Counted from the stretch's first letter, positions 32,056 through 42,420 are shown. The stretch is 64,000 nt of DNA from Methanobrevibacter ruminantium M1 (GCF_000024185.1 NC_013790.1:1449501-1513500); one strand, 5' to 3'. Numbers and translations are program-made. Notes: generated by a model from the sequence alone, not told the origin.

Positions 32056-34332
32056 TTATTTAACTTCAATTATACTAATCACAGTATCTGCAACATATCC
32101 TGCTGTCTTATTTATATAAGAAGAAATCACAGCATAATCACCTGGCAATAAATCTGTTATGGTTGCATAACCATTATCGCCGGTAGTTACATTATATTCC
32201 ATGACATTGCAAGGAACAGTATTGTTTAAACCAATGCTTAAACCATTTACAGCATATTTAATGAAATTATTAGCCATTTCTGTAGCTGTTCTTCCATATA
32301 CATAATCCATATCATAATCATTTAGATATGTTCCAGGATATGACAATCCAGTGAAGTTTTTAGGACTGTAATCATCGTCATGAGCTCTTTCAAGCCATGT
32401 ATCTGTAGCTAGGTTTCTTTGAGTGTGAGTGAATCCTAATACAACTTCATTATCGTATTTCTTCAACAGATTCTGATACCAACTTGCTGCCATGTCAACA
32501 AACATACCACTGTCCACACCACCGAAGATACAGAAAATACAAACATCAGAGTAAGCTCCCATTGCATCTGTACAATGAGCATTCGGACCGATATTTGAAT
32601 TGATAATTACTTTATATCCTTTGGATTTAAGGACTTCTCCAATGGATTTAATAAATTGCGAGTCTGTTGCTTTGTTATAGATGTTATCAGAATTGATAAC
32701 AACAGTCTTTTTAGTAATAGGCAATCCAGATCCTACACTACGATTTACTGTAGCTGCAGTAATCTCAACTGTCTGATTTGCCAATGGATTACTGTTCATG
32801 TCGGTTAATCTGACAGAGTATTCTCCAAGAACGGTTTGATCTTTTGCTATGATTTTAGCAGTTGCATTATTCAAGACATTAATCTTTAATGATTTGCTGC
32901 TTGCATAGTAACTGTTTGTCTTAGCAAAGTTGAGTTTTATTGTGTAGTTTCCAGGATTTTCCTCTATCTTCAATGCGACTTTACCATTGGAGTCTGTAGT
33001 TTTTGTATAATTTATATTAGCTAAAGTAATTTTAACCTTTTGGTTTGAAATTCCTTTATCTTTGCTGTCTTTTAGATATGCATAGAAATATTTTCCTCTT
33101 TTCACTGTTGAATTTTCAACTGTAATCTTGGTTTTTTCAACATAAGAGGTAATAGTGACTGATTTTGAGCTTGCTGAGTAGGATGTTGATCCTGCGAAGC
33201 TTGCTTTTACTGGGATTTTTCCAAGTCTTGTATTTATTTTCAGGGCTACTCTTCCGTTTTTGTCTGTTTTTAGGTTAAAGTAGATTTTGTCGAATTTCAT
33301 TACCACTTTTTGCCCTGAGAGTGCATTTCCGTCACTGTCTTTTAGATATGCATAAATATATTGACCTCTGACAACTGAAGTACTTGGAATTGTCATGACT
33401 GTCTTTAAGGTATATATTTTTATCTTTTTGGATAAAGACTGGGAGTTATATGTTTTATCTCCAGCAAAATTGATTTTTGTTGAGTAAGTTCCTGTCTTTA
33501 AACTTAATTTTAGGCTTGCTCTGCCATTTTTGTCTGTAGTAACGGTATATGTTTTTCCAGAGATGGTAATGCTTATCTTCTTATTTGAAAGGGCATTGTT
33601 GTTTTTATCCTTTAAATAAGTGTATAGGTTTCTTCCCCTTACAACACTTGAGCTTGAAGTCAATTTTGTATTGACTTTAGCAACAGTTAAAGTAAAGTCT
33701 TTTCTGGAAGCGCTATAATTATCGCTGCCATCATATATTGCTGAAAAAGCATATTTGTTTGGATTAAGTTTAATGTCAAGTGCGGCCATTCCATTTGAAT
33801 CGGTAGTTCTTGTATAAGATGAATTTGAAAATTTAAATATTACCTTTTCGCCGGAAATGCCATGATTGGAACTGTCTTTTAAGTAAATGTATAATTTATC
33901 TCCTTTTACCACTGTAGAGTTTTTGAAAGTTAATACAGTAGGAGATTTTGCAGATTTAACTGCATAACTTGTATAAAAGCTAGTTTGTAAAATTACATCG
34001 TCTACGCTTAAATCTTCAGTTAATAAATTATTTGATTCAAGCTCTTCGTTAATTCCTGATACTATTTCAGATCCTGAAGCATCATCTGATGCATTATCAG
34101 AGCTATCTGTATTACTGTTTGACAATTTTTCAGAGTTGTCTGAACTGTCTAAACTAATAGTATCACTACTATCTGATATATTTTCATAGGTTACAAGATT
34201 AGTATTTTGTGAGTCAGTAGATGAAATTATATCAGTTTCATTTATTTCTGTCGCTGAGACTGCACCAACGCTAATTACTAAAATTAGACATAAAAGTGCA
34301 ATAATCAGAGTAAAATCTATCTTTATCGATAT
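32056..34332 (-). CDS. Adhesin-like secreted protein with Ig-like repeats, probable ATA start
   Basis: A surface protein of about 758 residues. The frame is open well above the first TTG (34125). It encodes a textbook signal peptide, (M)SIKIDFTLII..VSVGAVSA, preceded by GGAGGTG five bases before an ATA codon at 34332; no ATG, GTG or TTG lies in frame there. After an Asp/Ser/Asn-rich segment come four Ig-like repeats of about 90 residues (about 130-485), each with (V/K)xRGxxxYxYLKDS and TTD(K/S)NGxxxL. A fifth Ig-like repeat appears split by a domain of about 170 residues (about 543-710; VVINSDNIYNKATDSQF, GGVDSGMFVDMAASWYQ, RAHDDDYSPKNF). I know that domain only as a recurring part of Methanobrevibacter surface proteins. 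Probable role: cell surface adhesion. Confidence 0.82.
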   Translation of the reverse strand: MSIKIDFTLIIALLCLILVISVGAVSATEINETDIISSTDSQNTNLVTYENISDSSDTISLDSSDNSEKLSNSNTDSSDNASDDASGSEIVSGINEELESNNLLTEDLSVDDVILQTSFYTSYAVKSAKSPTVLTFKNSTVVKGDKLYIYLKDSSNHGISGEKVIFKFSNSSYTRTTDSNGMAALDIKLNPNKYAFSAIYDGSDNYSASRKDFTLTVAKVNTKLTSSSSVVRGRNLYTYLKDKNNNALSNKKISITISGKTYTVTTDKNGRASLKLSLKTGTYSTKINFAGDKTYNSQSLSKKIKIYTLKTVMTIPSTSVVRGQYIYAYLKDSDGNALSGQKVVMKFDKIYFNLKTDKNGRVALKINTRLGKIPVKASFAGSTSYSASSKSVTITSYVEKTKITVENSTVKRGKYFYAYLKDSKDKGISNQKVKITLANINYTKTTDSNGKVALKIEENPGNYTIKLNFAKTNSYYASSKSLKINVLNNATAKIIAKDQTVLGEYSVRLTDMNSNPLANQTVEITAATVNRSVGSGLPITKKTVVINSDNIYNKATDSQFIKSIGEVLKSKGYKVIINSNIGPNAHCTDAMGAYSDVCIFCIFGGVDSGMFVDMAASWYQNLLKKYDNEVVLGFTHTQRNLATDTWLERAHDDDYSPKNFTGLSYPGTYLNDYDMDYVYGRTATEMANNFIKYAVNGLSIGLNNTVPCNVMEYNVTTGDNGYATITDLLPGDYAVISSYINKTAGYVADTVISIIEVK

Positions 34333-34680
34333 ATTTACACCTCCATATCGAAATAAAATCTTGTAATTAAATTTATATTTTTTATCTTATATATACTTTG
34401 GGGCTAAAAAAAGTCATAGAGGGCTTTAAATTTATTTTTACTTAATTTTTTTTAGTTTTCTTAATTTGTTTTATTACGTTAAAACTAACTCCATTAGCTT
34501 TGTTTTTTGTATCTTTATTTAGTTGTTTAGATTAAGACTAATTTATTAGTTAGATATTTAAAATTTAAAATACAAATATAATATACAAATCTTAATTTAA
34601 ATATAATTAAAAATCTTAACTTAAATAAAATATATAAAAATATTTATAAATTTAATAATTTATTATAAAGAGGAATTTTA
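34333..34680. promoter_or_regulatory. Divergent promoter region of the adhesin and DUF368 genes
   Basis: For the plus strand, ATTTATAAATTT at about 34642-34653 is a TATA box about 35 bases before the DUF368 ATG, followed by a GAGG ribosome site, so the leader is very short. For the minus strand the adhesin has its GGAGGTG site at 34344-34338, and a TATATATAAG-type box lies near 34390. Confidence 0.5.
34338..34344 (-). promoter_or_regulatory. Strong ribosome binding site that decides the adhesin start
   Basis: GGAGGTG on the minus strand is a full match to the archaeal 16S rRNA tail. It is placed five bases before ATA TCG ATA AAG, the first codons of the signal peptide frame. In the other frame the only ATG near it (ATG GAG GTG TAA) stops at once. 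Confidence 0.7.
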
Positions 34681-35532
34681 ATGAATTTTAACTTAAAAGA
34701 CATGATTTTAATTTTTATCAGAGGTTTCCTTATGGGCTCTGCAGATACAATTCCTGGAGTCTCTGGAGGAACCATCGCATTAATCACAGGTATATATGAA
34801 CGTCTAATCCATGCAATAAGCAGCATAAAATTCGGATTTATAAAGCCATTAATCAAATTGGACTTTGCCGGATTTAAGGAAAAGCTCTTTGAAGAGATTG
34901 ATTTTGAACTATTCATACCTCTTGTTTTAGGTATAGGTATTGCAGTTTTAACCTTATCCAAGGTAATAAGATATCTTCTTCAAAATTATACAGCATATAC
35001 ATTTTCATTCTTTTTAGGCCTTATTTTGGCTTCTGCCTATATTTTATACACCAAATTGGATGAAATCAATATAAAGCTTATCATATTAACAATAATCGGT
35101 ATAATCTTATCATATATATTTGTAGGGTTAAACCCAATTGCAGCTAACCATAGCCTAATTGTATTATTCTTCTCTGGTATGATTGCCATTTGCGCTATGA
35201 TATTGCCTGGAATTTCCGGATCATTCTTATTATTGCTTTTAGGACAATATGCATATATGCTAGATTCATTAAATTCATTAAATTTCACTGAAATCATTGT
35301 CTTTATTGCTGGAGCATTCATAGGAATCTTAGGATTTTCCAAAATCCTTAATTACCTTCTTGAAAACTATGAATCTGCTACAATGGCCTTCCTGATTGGA
35401 ATAATGATTGGTACCTTGAGGCTACCTTTCAATCAGATCACAAGCAATTTAACTGGATCTTGGTTAATCTGCTTGATTTTAGCTATAATTGGAGTTGTCT
35501 TAATAGTGGTCTTAGAGAAAAAGCTTAGTTAA
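34681..35532 (+). CDS. DUF368 membrane protein, PopT-type polyprenyl-phosphate transporter
   Basis: A 283-residue polytopic membrane protein of the DUF368 family (PF04018). It has the family signature GFLMGSADTIPGVSGGT near the N-terminus, a second related motif MILPGISGSFLLLLLG (about residue 180), and about eight hydrophobic segments. Bacterial DUF368 proteins (PopT) return undecaprenyl phosphate across the membrane; in a methanogen the substrate would be the lipid carrier for pseudomurein or glycans (inference). The start ATG is preceded by GAGG. It is monocistronic. Confidence 0.9.
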   Translation: MNFNLKDMILIFIRGFLMGSADTIPGVSGGTIALITGIYERLIHAISSIKFGFIKPLIKLDFAGFKEKLFEEIDFELFIPLVLGIGIAVLTLSKVIRYLLQNYTAYTFSFFLGLILASAYILYTKLDEINIKLIILTIIGIILSYIFVGLNPIAANHSLIVLFFSGMIAICAMILPGISGSFLLLLLGQYAYMLDSLNSLNFTEIIVFIAGAFIGILGFSKILNYLLENYESATMAFLIGIMIGTLRLPFNQITSNLTGSWLICLILAIIGVVLIVVLEKKLS

Positions 35533-35642
35533 ACTTTTAATTATAATTTTAAAAAAAAAATTAGGCATTATTTAAAATTGAAAAAAATTATTAAAGTAAT
35601 TCTTTTAATCTTATAACTTATGTTAAGTGTCATGGTGTTAAA

Positions 35643-37538
35643 ATGGGATTATTTGGTTTCTTAAAAAAGGATAAGAAGGAAAAATCAAATAAAAAATTTG
35701 ATGAAGAATCTAATAAGGATTTAGATGAAGCTATAGAAGAATCAACTGATATGATTAAAAAAGATTCTGATTCTAGTAAAGATAAATCAGAATCAGATGA
35801 TTCTAAATCTAAAGAGTCTAAGGATTCTAAAGAAAAAGAATCTAAATCTAAAGAGCCTAATGATTCTAAATCTAAAAAATCAAAAAATAAAGAATCAAAG
35901 GATTCTAAAGAAAAAGAACCTAAAAAGTCCAAATCCAGACTATTTAGACGTTCTAAAAAGTCTGAAGATAGCATCGACTTCGATTCCATAAAGCACTTAA
36001 GCAAAGAGGATATGCAAGAGGCTAAGGAAAAACGTCTAAAAAAGGATTCTAGAACCAAAGAAGAGAAACTCAAGGATGAAACCTTTAGGCAAATAGCAAT
36101 GAACCATAGCAATAGAAATAACCGTCTTGCAGCAGTTATGGAAATAAAGTCCCAAGATATATTGGAGGATGTATGCCTTGACCATAAGGACAGATTTGTT
36201 AGAACCATTGCAGCTTCACGAATCACAGATCCGAATATCCTAGAAGAGATAGCCTATAATGCCAAATACACAGATGTTCGCCAAATCGCCTTTGATCAGT
36301 TAGGCCAAGTTGAAAATGTATTTGCAGAGATAGCAAAATATGATAAAAAAGGTAAAAACCGCTTTGCAGCAATAAATGAAATTGATGATGAACTTATATT
36401 AATGGATATTGTCATCAATGCCAAAGATAAAAAGGTAAGGATAAAGGCACTTGAAAAGATAAATAATGCTGAAATATTGGCTGAAATTCTAAAAAACACC
36501 AATGATAAAAAGATAACCAACCTAATCGTTGAAAAGGAAAGCTTTGATAATGAGGAAGTCCTCTCTAGAATAGCAGAGGATGAAAGCTATGACAAATTCA
36601 TTAGAAGCGAAGCAATAAAGAAATTAAATCCAGATAATGAAATAATAAGGGAGATAGCAATCAATGATTCAAATGAACATGTCCGATTGATAGCTATTGA
36701 GAAATTAGAGGATGAAGATGATCTTAATGAAATAGCCTTAAATTCAGAATACTCATCATCTCGTTTGCAAGCTGTTAAAAAAATCAACAACCAAGAGATA
36801 TTAAGTCAGATTGCCTTAAATGATGAGGATAAGTTTGTTAGAATGGAAACTTTAAGCAAGATAGATGATGAAAAAATACTATTTGAAGTGTATAATAAAG
36901 ATTCAGATGAATTCGTTAGAAGCGAAGCAATCAAATACATCAATTCTCCTCTTAATTTAGCAGACATTGCAATAAATGATGACAATTTAATAGTATCTAA
37001 AAATGCTTTAAATAAAATCTTCAGTCTTTATGAGGAAGGTGATTTTGAAGAGGATCTGGATGAATTGCTTGGAAAAATAGCAATTAAATCAAATAAAGAT
37101 GAGATATCTGAATTGTCAATCAAATCCATTGAAAAAGAGGATGTTCTAGAGCATATTGTAAACGAATCTAAAAACACTAATACTTTATTGCTTGCAGTTG
37201 ACAAGATTAAATCTGAAGACATATTAAAGAATATCTCAGAGTCAAATGAAAATTCCAAAATCCGAGTCAAGTCCGTTAGCAAGATTAAAGACAAGGACAA
37301 TTTAGAAGATATTGCTTTAAACGGCAATTATAATGATGCAAGAGTTGAAGCCATAGTAAATGTTCATAATCAGGAGATATTGTCTAACTTGGCCTTAAAT
37401 GATGAAGATTCCAAGGTAAGGGAAGCTGCTTGTAGGAATCTTAATGGATTGAATACTTTAAAAGAGGTTTTAGCAAAAGACACAGATGAATACGTTCGTA
37501 AAATTGCTAAAAAGAGATATGATTTGATTAGTAAATAA
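35643..37538 (+). CDS. HEAT/LRV-like repeat protein with charged N-terminus
   Basis: A 631-residue protein. Residues 1-125 are low-complexity Lys/Ser/Asp/Glu with a repeated (K)DSKxKESK pattern. From about residue 140 to the end there are at least 15 short helical repeats of about 24-26 residues, with a core like DxxxxVRxxAxxxIxDxxxLxEIA. This fits the leucine-rich variant or HEAT-like superhelix families used for protein-protein contact. There is no signal peptide or catalytic motif. The start ATG follows GGTGTT. A cytosolic scaffold is likely; the partner is unknown. Confidence 0.78.
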   Translation: MGLFGFLKKDKKEKSNKKFDEESNKDLDEAIEESTDMIKKDSDSSKDKSESDDSKSKESKDSKEKESKSKEPNDSKSKKSKNKESKDSKEKEPKKSKSRLFRRSKKSEDSIDFDSIKHLSKEDMQEAKEKRLKKDSRTKEEKLKDETFRQIAMNHSNRNNRLAAVMEIKSQDILEDVCLDHKDRFVRTIAASRITDPNILEEIAYNAKYTDVRQIAFDQLGQVENVFAEIAKYDKKGKNRFAAINEIDDELILMDIVINAKDKKVRIKALEKINNAEILAEILKNTNDKKITNLIVEKESFDNEEVLSRIAEDESYDKFIRSEAIKKLNPDNEIIREIAINDSNEHVRLIAIEKLEDEDDLNEIALNSEYSSSRLQAVKKINNQEILSQIALNDEDKFVRMETLSKIDDEKILFEVYNKDSDEFVRSEAIKYINSPLNLADIAINDDNLIVSKNALNKIFSLYEEGDFEEDLDELLGKIAIKSNKDEISELSIKSIEKEDVLEHIVNESKNTNTLLLAVDKIKSEDILKNISESNENSKIRVKSVSKIKDKDNLEDIALNGNYNDARVEAIVNVHNQEILSNLALNDEDSKVREAACRNLNGLNTLKEVLAKDTDEYVRKIAKKRYDLISK

Positions 37539-37560
37539 TAAATTGAAAAAATAGTTAGTA

Positions 37561-37875
37561 TAAAAAGAAATAGTTTTTTAGTAAAATAAAGTGAAAATTG
37601 TTATTTTTAATTAAAAAGTTAAAAAGAAATAGTGTTTTTTAGTTAAATAAGGTGAAAATTGTTATTTTTAATTAAAAAGTTAAAAAGAAATAGTGTTTTT
37701 TAGTTAAATAAGGTGAAAATTGTTATTTTTAATTAAAAAGTTAAAAAGAAATAGTGTTTTTTAGTTAAATAAGGTGAAAATTGTTATTTTTAATTAAAAA
37801 GTTAAAAAGAAATAGTGTTTTTTAGTTAAATAAGGTGAAAATTGTTATTTTTAATTAAAAAGTTAAAAAGAAAAT
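37561..37875. repeat. 61-bp tandem repeat, five copies
   Basis: GTGAAAATTGTTATTTTTAA starts at 37591, 37652, 37713, 37774 and 37835, exactly 61 bases apart; copies 2-5 are nearly identical and the first is slightly divergent. It fills the gap between the convergent HEAT-like gene and uvrA. The last copy ends within about 10 bases of the uvrA stop. Confidence 0.9.
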
Positions 37876-37881
37876 AGTTAG

Positions 37882-40785
37882 CTATTTAGCACTATTTTCT
37901 TCAACTAACTGCTTTGCAAGAGCAGTTCTATTCTCATTTAAAACTACTTTTAAGAAATCACCAGTATATGTTCCAGATTCAGCAATCTCTTCAGGTGTTC
38001 CAGTTGCAATGACTTCACCGCCGCCATCTCCACCTTCAGGACCTAAATCAATAATATAATCCGCTGTTTTAATAACGTCAAGGTTGTGTTCAATAACAAC
38101 AACAGAATTGCCTGCATCAGTCAATCTGTCTAAAACATTCAATAATTTCTTAATGTCGTCAAAGTGAAGACCTGTAGTAGGCTCATCCAAAATATATAAT
38201 GTTTGGCCTGTGCTTGTCTTGGAAAGCTCCTTAGCTAATTTTACCCTTTGTGCTTCACCACCTGACAATGTGGTTGCAGGCTGTCCAAGCTTTATATATC
38301 CTAATCCTACATCATATAATGTCTGCAACTTTCTTGCCACTCTTGGAATATTCTCAAAGAACTCTAAAGCTTCTTCAACAGTCATTTCTAATACTTCATA
38401 GATGTTTTTGCCTTTAAATCGGATATCCAAGGTTTCTTCATTATATCTCTTTCCTTTACAGACTTCACAAGGAACATAAACGTCAGATAGGAAATGCATC
38501 TCAATCTGTATGATTCCATCACCGAAACAGGACTCGCATCTTCCTCCCTTTACATTGAAACTGAATCTTCCAGGTTTGTATCCTCTTGCCTTGGCTTCAG
38601 GAGTTTCAGCAAAAAGCTCCCTTATAGGAGTGAATACCCCTACATAAGTTGCAGGATTGGAACGTGGAGTTCTGCCTATAGGTGTTTGGTCAATTCTAAT
38701 GATCTTATCAATGTTTTCAATGCCTTCAATGGAATCATGCTTTCCAGGATGCATGTATTTCTTATTTATCTTTGTAGAAAGGCCCTTATACAATACCTGA
38801 TTTATCAGGCTGCTTTTTCCAGAGCCGCTGACTCCTGTAATACAAGTGAATAGTCCCAATGGAATCTCAACATCAATATCCTTTAGGTTGTTTTCCCTTG
38901 CACCTTTGATGGTGAGGAAATTGCCGTTTCCGCTACGTCTGTCCTCTCTGATTGGTATGAATTCCCTTCGAGATAGGTATTTTCCTGTAATGGACTCTTC
39001 TGATTCCATAATCTCTTCAGGACTGCCTTCTGCAATGATCTTTCCTCCATGCTCACCAGCTCCTGGGCCTATGTCAATGACATAGTCTGCAGATAATATG
39101 GTTTCTTCATCGTGCTCCACAACAATCAGGGTATTTCCTATGTCTCTTAGGTGCTTTAAGGTTTCAATAAGCTTTACATTGTCCCTCTGGTGAAGGCCTA
39201 TGCTTGGCTCATCTAGGATATATAGAACCCCAACCAGACCTGAGCCTATCTGTGTAGCGAGGCGAATCCTTTGGGCTTCCCCTCCGGATAATGTTCCAGA
39301 GGATCTTGACATTGTAATGTAATCCAATCCCACATCAACTAAAAACTTCAATCGGGCCTTAATCTCTTTTAGAATCTCTTTTCCAATATACATCTGCCTT
39401 TCTGTAAGCTCCAGTTCCTGGAAGAACCTATAGCTTTCCTTGATTGATAAATCACATACGTCTATGATTGATTTGTCCCCTACAGTTACAGCCAATACTT
39501 CAGGGCGAAGCCTCTTTCCTCCACAGACTGGACATTTTAAGTCACTCATGAATTTAGAGATGTATTTGCGGTTATAATTAGATTTGGTTTCAAGGTACAG
39601 TCTTTCCATTCTTGTGATAACACCTTCAAATTTACGATTCACCCTATATGATCTGTTTCTTCTTTTAAAGGCAAATGCCACCTTTTCATTTGAGCCATAT
39701 AATAATATATGCTGATGCTCTTCGCTTAAGTCCTTGAAAGGTGTGTCCATGCTAAAGTTGAAATGTTCAGCTACAGCCTGTAACATTTGGTAATAGTAGT
39801 TTTCCTTCTTATTTGACTTTGACCAAGGAACTATGGCTCCTTCATTCAATGAAAGATTTTTATTGGGAACGATTAGGTCTGGATTCATTTCCATCTTTGT
39901 TCCAATACCATTACATTCAGGACATGCTCCCTGCGGAGCATTGAATGAAAACATCCTAGGTGTCAATTCTTGAAAACTTATGCCACAGTCGGTACATGCA
40001 AAGTCTTCAGAATATGTTTTTTCGTACTCGGTTTCATTTCCTTCACTATCCCTTCCATTAAACATGACAGTCACTATGCCTTCTGCAAAATTACAAGCTG
40101 TTTCTACAGAATCTGACAACCTTCTTTGGAAGTCTGTTCCTTCCCTTATTACAAGGCGGTCAACAACCAAATCTATGCTATGGCGGAAGGTCTTTGCAAG
40201 CTCAATTTCCTCATCAAGCCCACGGATTTCACCGTCTATTCGGGCTCTGACAAATCCGTTTTTTCTGAAGTCTTCCAATATGTCCTTATGCTCCCCCTTA
40301 CGGTCTTTAATGACTGGAGCTAGCACATGAATCTTTAATCCTTCCCCTTCTTCTATTATGGATTCGGTTATTTGACCTATGGTTTGATGAGAGACTTCCT
40401 TTCCACAGTTTGGACAGTGTGGAATTCCTATTCTTGCATATAATAAACGTAAGTAGTCGTATATTTCAGTAATTGTTCCTACAGTTGATCTTGGATTTAC
40501 TTTTGTAGTCTTTTGGTCTATGGATATTGCAGGTGAGAGACCTTCTATATAATCCACTTCAGGCTTTTTCATCTGTCCTAAAAATTGTCTTGCATAAGCA
40601 GATAATGATTCTACATATCTACGCTGTCCTTCAGCATAAATGGTATCAAAAGCAAGTGTAGATTTGCCGGAGCCACTTAATCCGGTTACTACTATGAATT
40701 GATCACGTGGAATGGATACATCAATATTTTGAAGGTTATGTTCTCTTCCACCCTTTAATATGATGTTTTTTCTTTCTGAACTCAT
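37882..40785 (-). CDS. uvrA: Excinuclease ABC subunit A
   Basis: A 967-residue DNA damage-recognition ATPase of nucleotide excision repair. It contains two ABC ATPase halves (GLSGSGKST near residue 35 and GVSGSGKSS near 635), two LSGGEAQR signatures ([11 protein letters not shown] and RVKLAKELS follow), and the zinc modules CPNCGKE, CTDCG...CPECNG, CPVCGG and CESCFGDG...CEVCKG. It is full length. Of two adjacent ATG codons the second (40785) has better spacing from GGGTGA. uvrB and uvrC are not in the window. In archaea UvrABC is found in a limited number of lineages, including Methanobacteriales. Confidence 0.97.
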   Translation of the reverse strand: MSSERKNIILKGGREHNLQNIDVSIPRDQFIVVTGLSGSGKSTLAFDTIYAEGQRRYVESLSAYARQFLGQMKKPEVDYIEGLSPAISIDQKTTKVNPRSTVGTITEIYDYLRLLYARIGIPHCPNCGKEVSHQTIGQITESIIEEGEGLKIHVLAPVIKDRKGEHKDILEDFRKNGFVRARIDGEIRGLDEEIELAKTFRHSIDLVVDRLVIREGTDFQRRLSDSVETACNFAEGIVTVMFNGRDSEGNETEYEKTYSEDFACTDCGISFQELTPRMFSFNAPQGACPECNGIGTKMEMNPDLIVPNKNLSLNEGAIVPWSKSNKKENYYYQMLQAVAEHFNFSMDTPFKDLSEEHQHILLYGSNEKVAFAFKRRNRSYRVNRKFEGVITRMERLYLETKSNYNRKYISKFMSDLKCPVCGGKRLRPEVLAVTVGDKSIIDVCDLSIKESYRFFQELELTERQMYIGKEILKEIKARLKFLVDVGLDYITMSRSSGTLSGGEAQRIRLATQIGSGLVGVLYILDEPSIGLHQRDNVKLIETLKHLRDIGNTLIVVEHDEETILSADYVIDIGPGAGEHGGKIIAEGSPEEIMESEESITGKYLSRREFIPIREDRRSGNGNFLTIKGARENNLKDIDVEIPLGLFTCITGVSGSGKSSLINQVLYKGLSTKINKKYMHPGKHDSIEGIENIDKIIRIDQTPIGRTPRSNPATYVGVFTPIRELFAETPEAKARGYKPGRFSFNVKGGRCESCFGDGIIQIEMHFLSDVYVPCEVCKGKRYNEETLDIRFKGKNIYEVLEMTVEEALEFFENIPRVARKLQTLYDVGLGYIKLGQPATTLSGGEAQRVKLAKELSKTSTGQTLYILDEPTTGLHFDDIKKLLNVLDRLTDAGNSVVVIEHNLDVIKTADYIIDLGPEGGDGGGEVIATGTPEEIAESGTYTGDFLKVVLNENRTALAKQLVEENSAK

Positions 40786-41178
40786 CATTTCACCCTAATA
40801 ATAAGAAAGTCATATTTTAATTTATTTTATCGAATAAAGGATAATTATAATTTTTTATTTATTTATAAATTTATTTTATCGAATAAAGGATAATTATGAT
40901 TTTAATTTATTATATCTTATATAAATAAGATTAGCAAGAGCGCTTGCAAACTAATATTTATTTAATAAATTAAAATTGTTTTTATTTATACAAACAATTT
41001 AATATTAGTTTTAACTATTATATAAAATTAATGATTTTTAAAAATGATTTGATTAATGAATTTAATAAAAAAAGAATTTAATAAATTATTTAAACAATTT
41101 ATTGAATAAAATAATTTATTCGCTTAAAAAATATTATTTGGATTGGTTTAATAAAAAAATAAAAAAGAATAAGAAGAT
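40786..41178. repeat. Intergenic region with a 30-bp direct repeat
   Basis: AATTTATTTTATCGAATAAA begins at 40819 and 40868 (period 49; 30 bases identical). This is the upstream region of uvrA, so the repeat may duplicate promoter sequence. The rest, up to the htpX stop, is AT-rich without other structure. An isolated GCAAGAGCGCTTGC palindrome sits at about 40932. Confidence 0.55.
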
Positions 41179-42147
41179 TTAATTCATATCAGCTAATCTT
41201 TTTATTCTTTTAAGCATGTCTGGATGTGTAGAGAGCATTTCCATAATCTTATTGGAACCTGAAATCTTTACATTATTGTTTTTTAACTGATCCAATTCTT
41301 CTTTGCTAATAACTCCATCGCGATTGAAGTCAAGCTGGGATAAGTCATTGATTTCATTTCTTGCATTGCTGATATCAGTTAAGAAAAATGCTTTGGTTCC
41401 TTCAACATCCTTGATTTCTTGCTCTGGAATCCTTGCAGCACCATAAACAAGCTTATAAAGAGCTGAAGCTAATTTTTCAGGTTGGCATCCAAGCTCTACG
41501 CTTCCAGCATCTGCATAATATTCCCTTACTCTTGAGATAAAGAGTACAATCAATTGGCCTAGGAAGTATGCAATCAAAGCTAAAAAGCCGATTAATGCTC
41601 CTCCGCCATTGTTGTTGTCTCCTCCACCTCCGGAGAAGATTAAAGAGAATCCTAAATAATAGCAGATTAATGGTATGGCACTAACAACAGTTGTAATGGC
41701 CATATCATTATGTTTGATATGGGATATCTCATGGCCTAAGACCGCCTTAAGCTCATCATGGTCAAGAAGGCCTAATATTCCTTTGGTTACACATACATGT
41801 CCGCTGCGTTTGGATCTTCCATATGCAAATGCATTTGGCACCATGGTATTTGAAATGCCTACCTTAGGTTTTGGAATGTTTGCCGCTTGAGCTAATTCCG
41901 CTACCATTTGGTGCAGTTCAGGGGCTTCGCTTTCGGATAAGTAATGAACCCCCATAGAGCTTTCAACAATCTTTGGACCGAATATGTATTGGAGGAATAG
42001 GACAAATAGTCCTGCAATTGCGTAGAATCCGTAGAATCCTCTGTATCCTAGGAAATTTCCTGCAAGCATGATCAGTACATAAACCAGACCGAACATGACA
42101 GCCATAGAAAGCCATAATCGTAATTTAAGTTTCCATGTCCCTTTCAT
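41179..42147 (-). CDS. htpX: HtpX-like M48 membrane metalloprotease with EF-hand loop
   Basis: A 322-residue membrane protease for damaged membrane proteins. N-terminal membrane segments lie at about 11-30 and 38-56, and two more at about 152-172 and 184-205. The zinc site is HEISH (139-143), with E209 in REYYAD. Between the protease core and the usual C-terminal THPDMLKRIKRL lies LDFNRDGVISKEEL, a perfect 12-residue EF-hand loop (D273, N275, D277, G278, I280, E284). That element is not part of the standard HtpX layout. Start ATG 42147 follows AAGGAG. Confidence 0.92.
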   Translation of the reverse strand: MKGTWKLKLRLWLSMAVMFGLVYVLIMLAGNFLGYRGFYGFYAIAGLFVLFLQYIFGPKIVESSMGVHYLSESEAPELHQMVAELAQAANIPKPKVGISNTMVPNAFAYGRSKRSGHVCVTKGILGLLDHDELKAVLGHEISHIKHNDMAITTVVSAIPLICYYLGFSLIFSGGGGDNNNGGGALIGFLALIAYFLGQLIVLFISRVREYYADAGSVELGCQPEKLASALYKLVYGAARIPEQEIKDVEGTKAFFLTDISNARNEINDLSQLDFNRDGVISKEELDQLKNNNVKISGSNKIMEMLSTHPDMLKRIKRLADMN

Positions 42148-42238
42148 ATTATAACTCCTTTTTTTATTATAAAATTAAGCAATTCTGATATAAATATTTA
42201 TTTATTTAATTTTAAGATATTCAAAAAAGTCATATTCT

Positions 42239-42420
42239 AATTAAAACTAGAATTAAGTGAAATTTGAATAATTCAATTAAAACTAGAATTAAGTGAAATT
42301 TGAATAATTCAATTAAAACTTGAACAAGAAAATTAAATATTCAATTAAAACTAGAATTAAGTGAAAACTGAATAATTCAATTAAAACTAGAATTAAGTGA
42401 AAACTGAATAATTCAATTAA
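42239..42420. repeat. 36-bp tandem repeat, six copies, overlapping the rfcL stop
   Basis: AATTAAAACTAGAATTAAGT-type units start at 42239, 42275, 42311, 42343, 42379 and 42415 (period 36, one copy 32). Copy three is divergent (ACTTGAACAAG). The last copy runs into the rfcL stop codon at 42417. The array lies between rfcL and htpX on the same strand. Confidence 0.8.

Noticed and set aside
34126-34332. A frameshift separating the adhesin from its signal peptide.
   Set aside because: The signal peptide is in the same frame as the repeats with no stop between; only the start codon is non-standard.
42239-42420. 36-bp repeats as a CRISPR with 36-bp repeat length.
   Set aside because: Units are directly adjacent without spacers.
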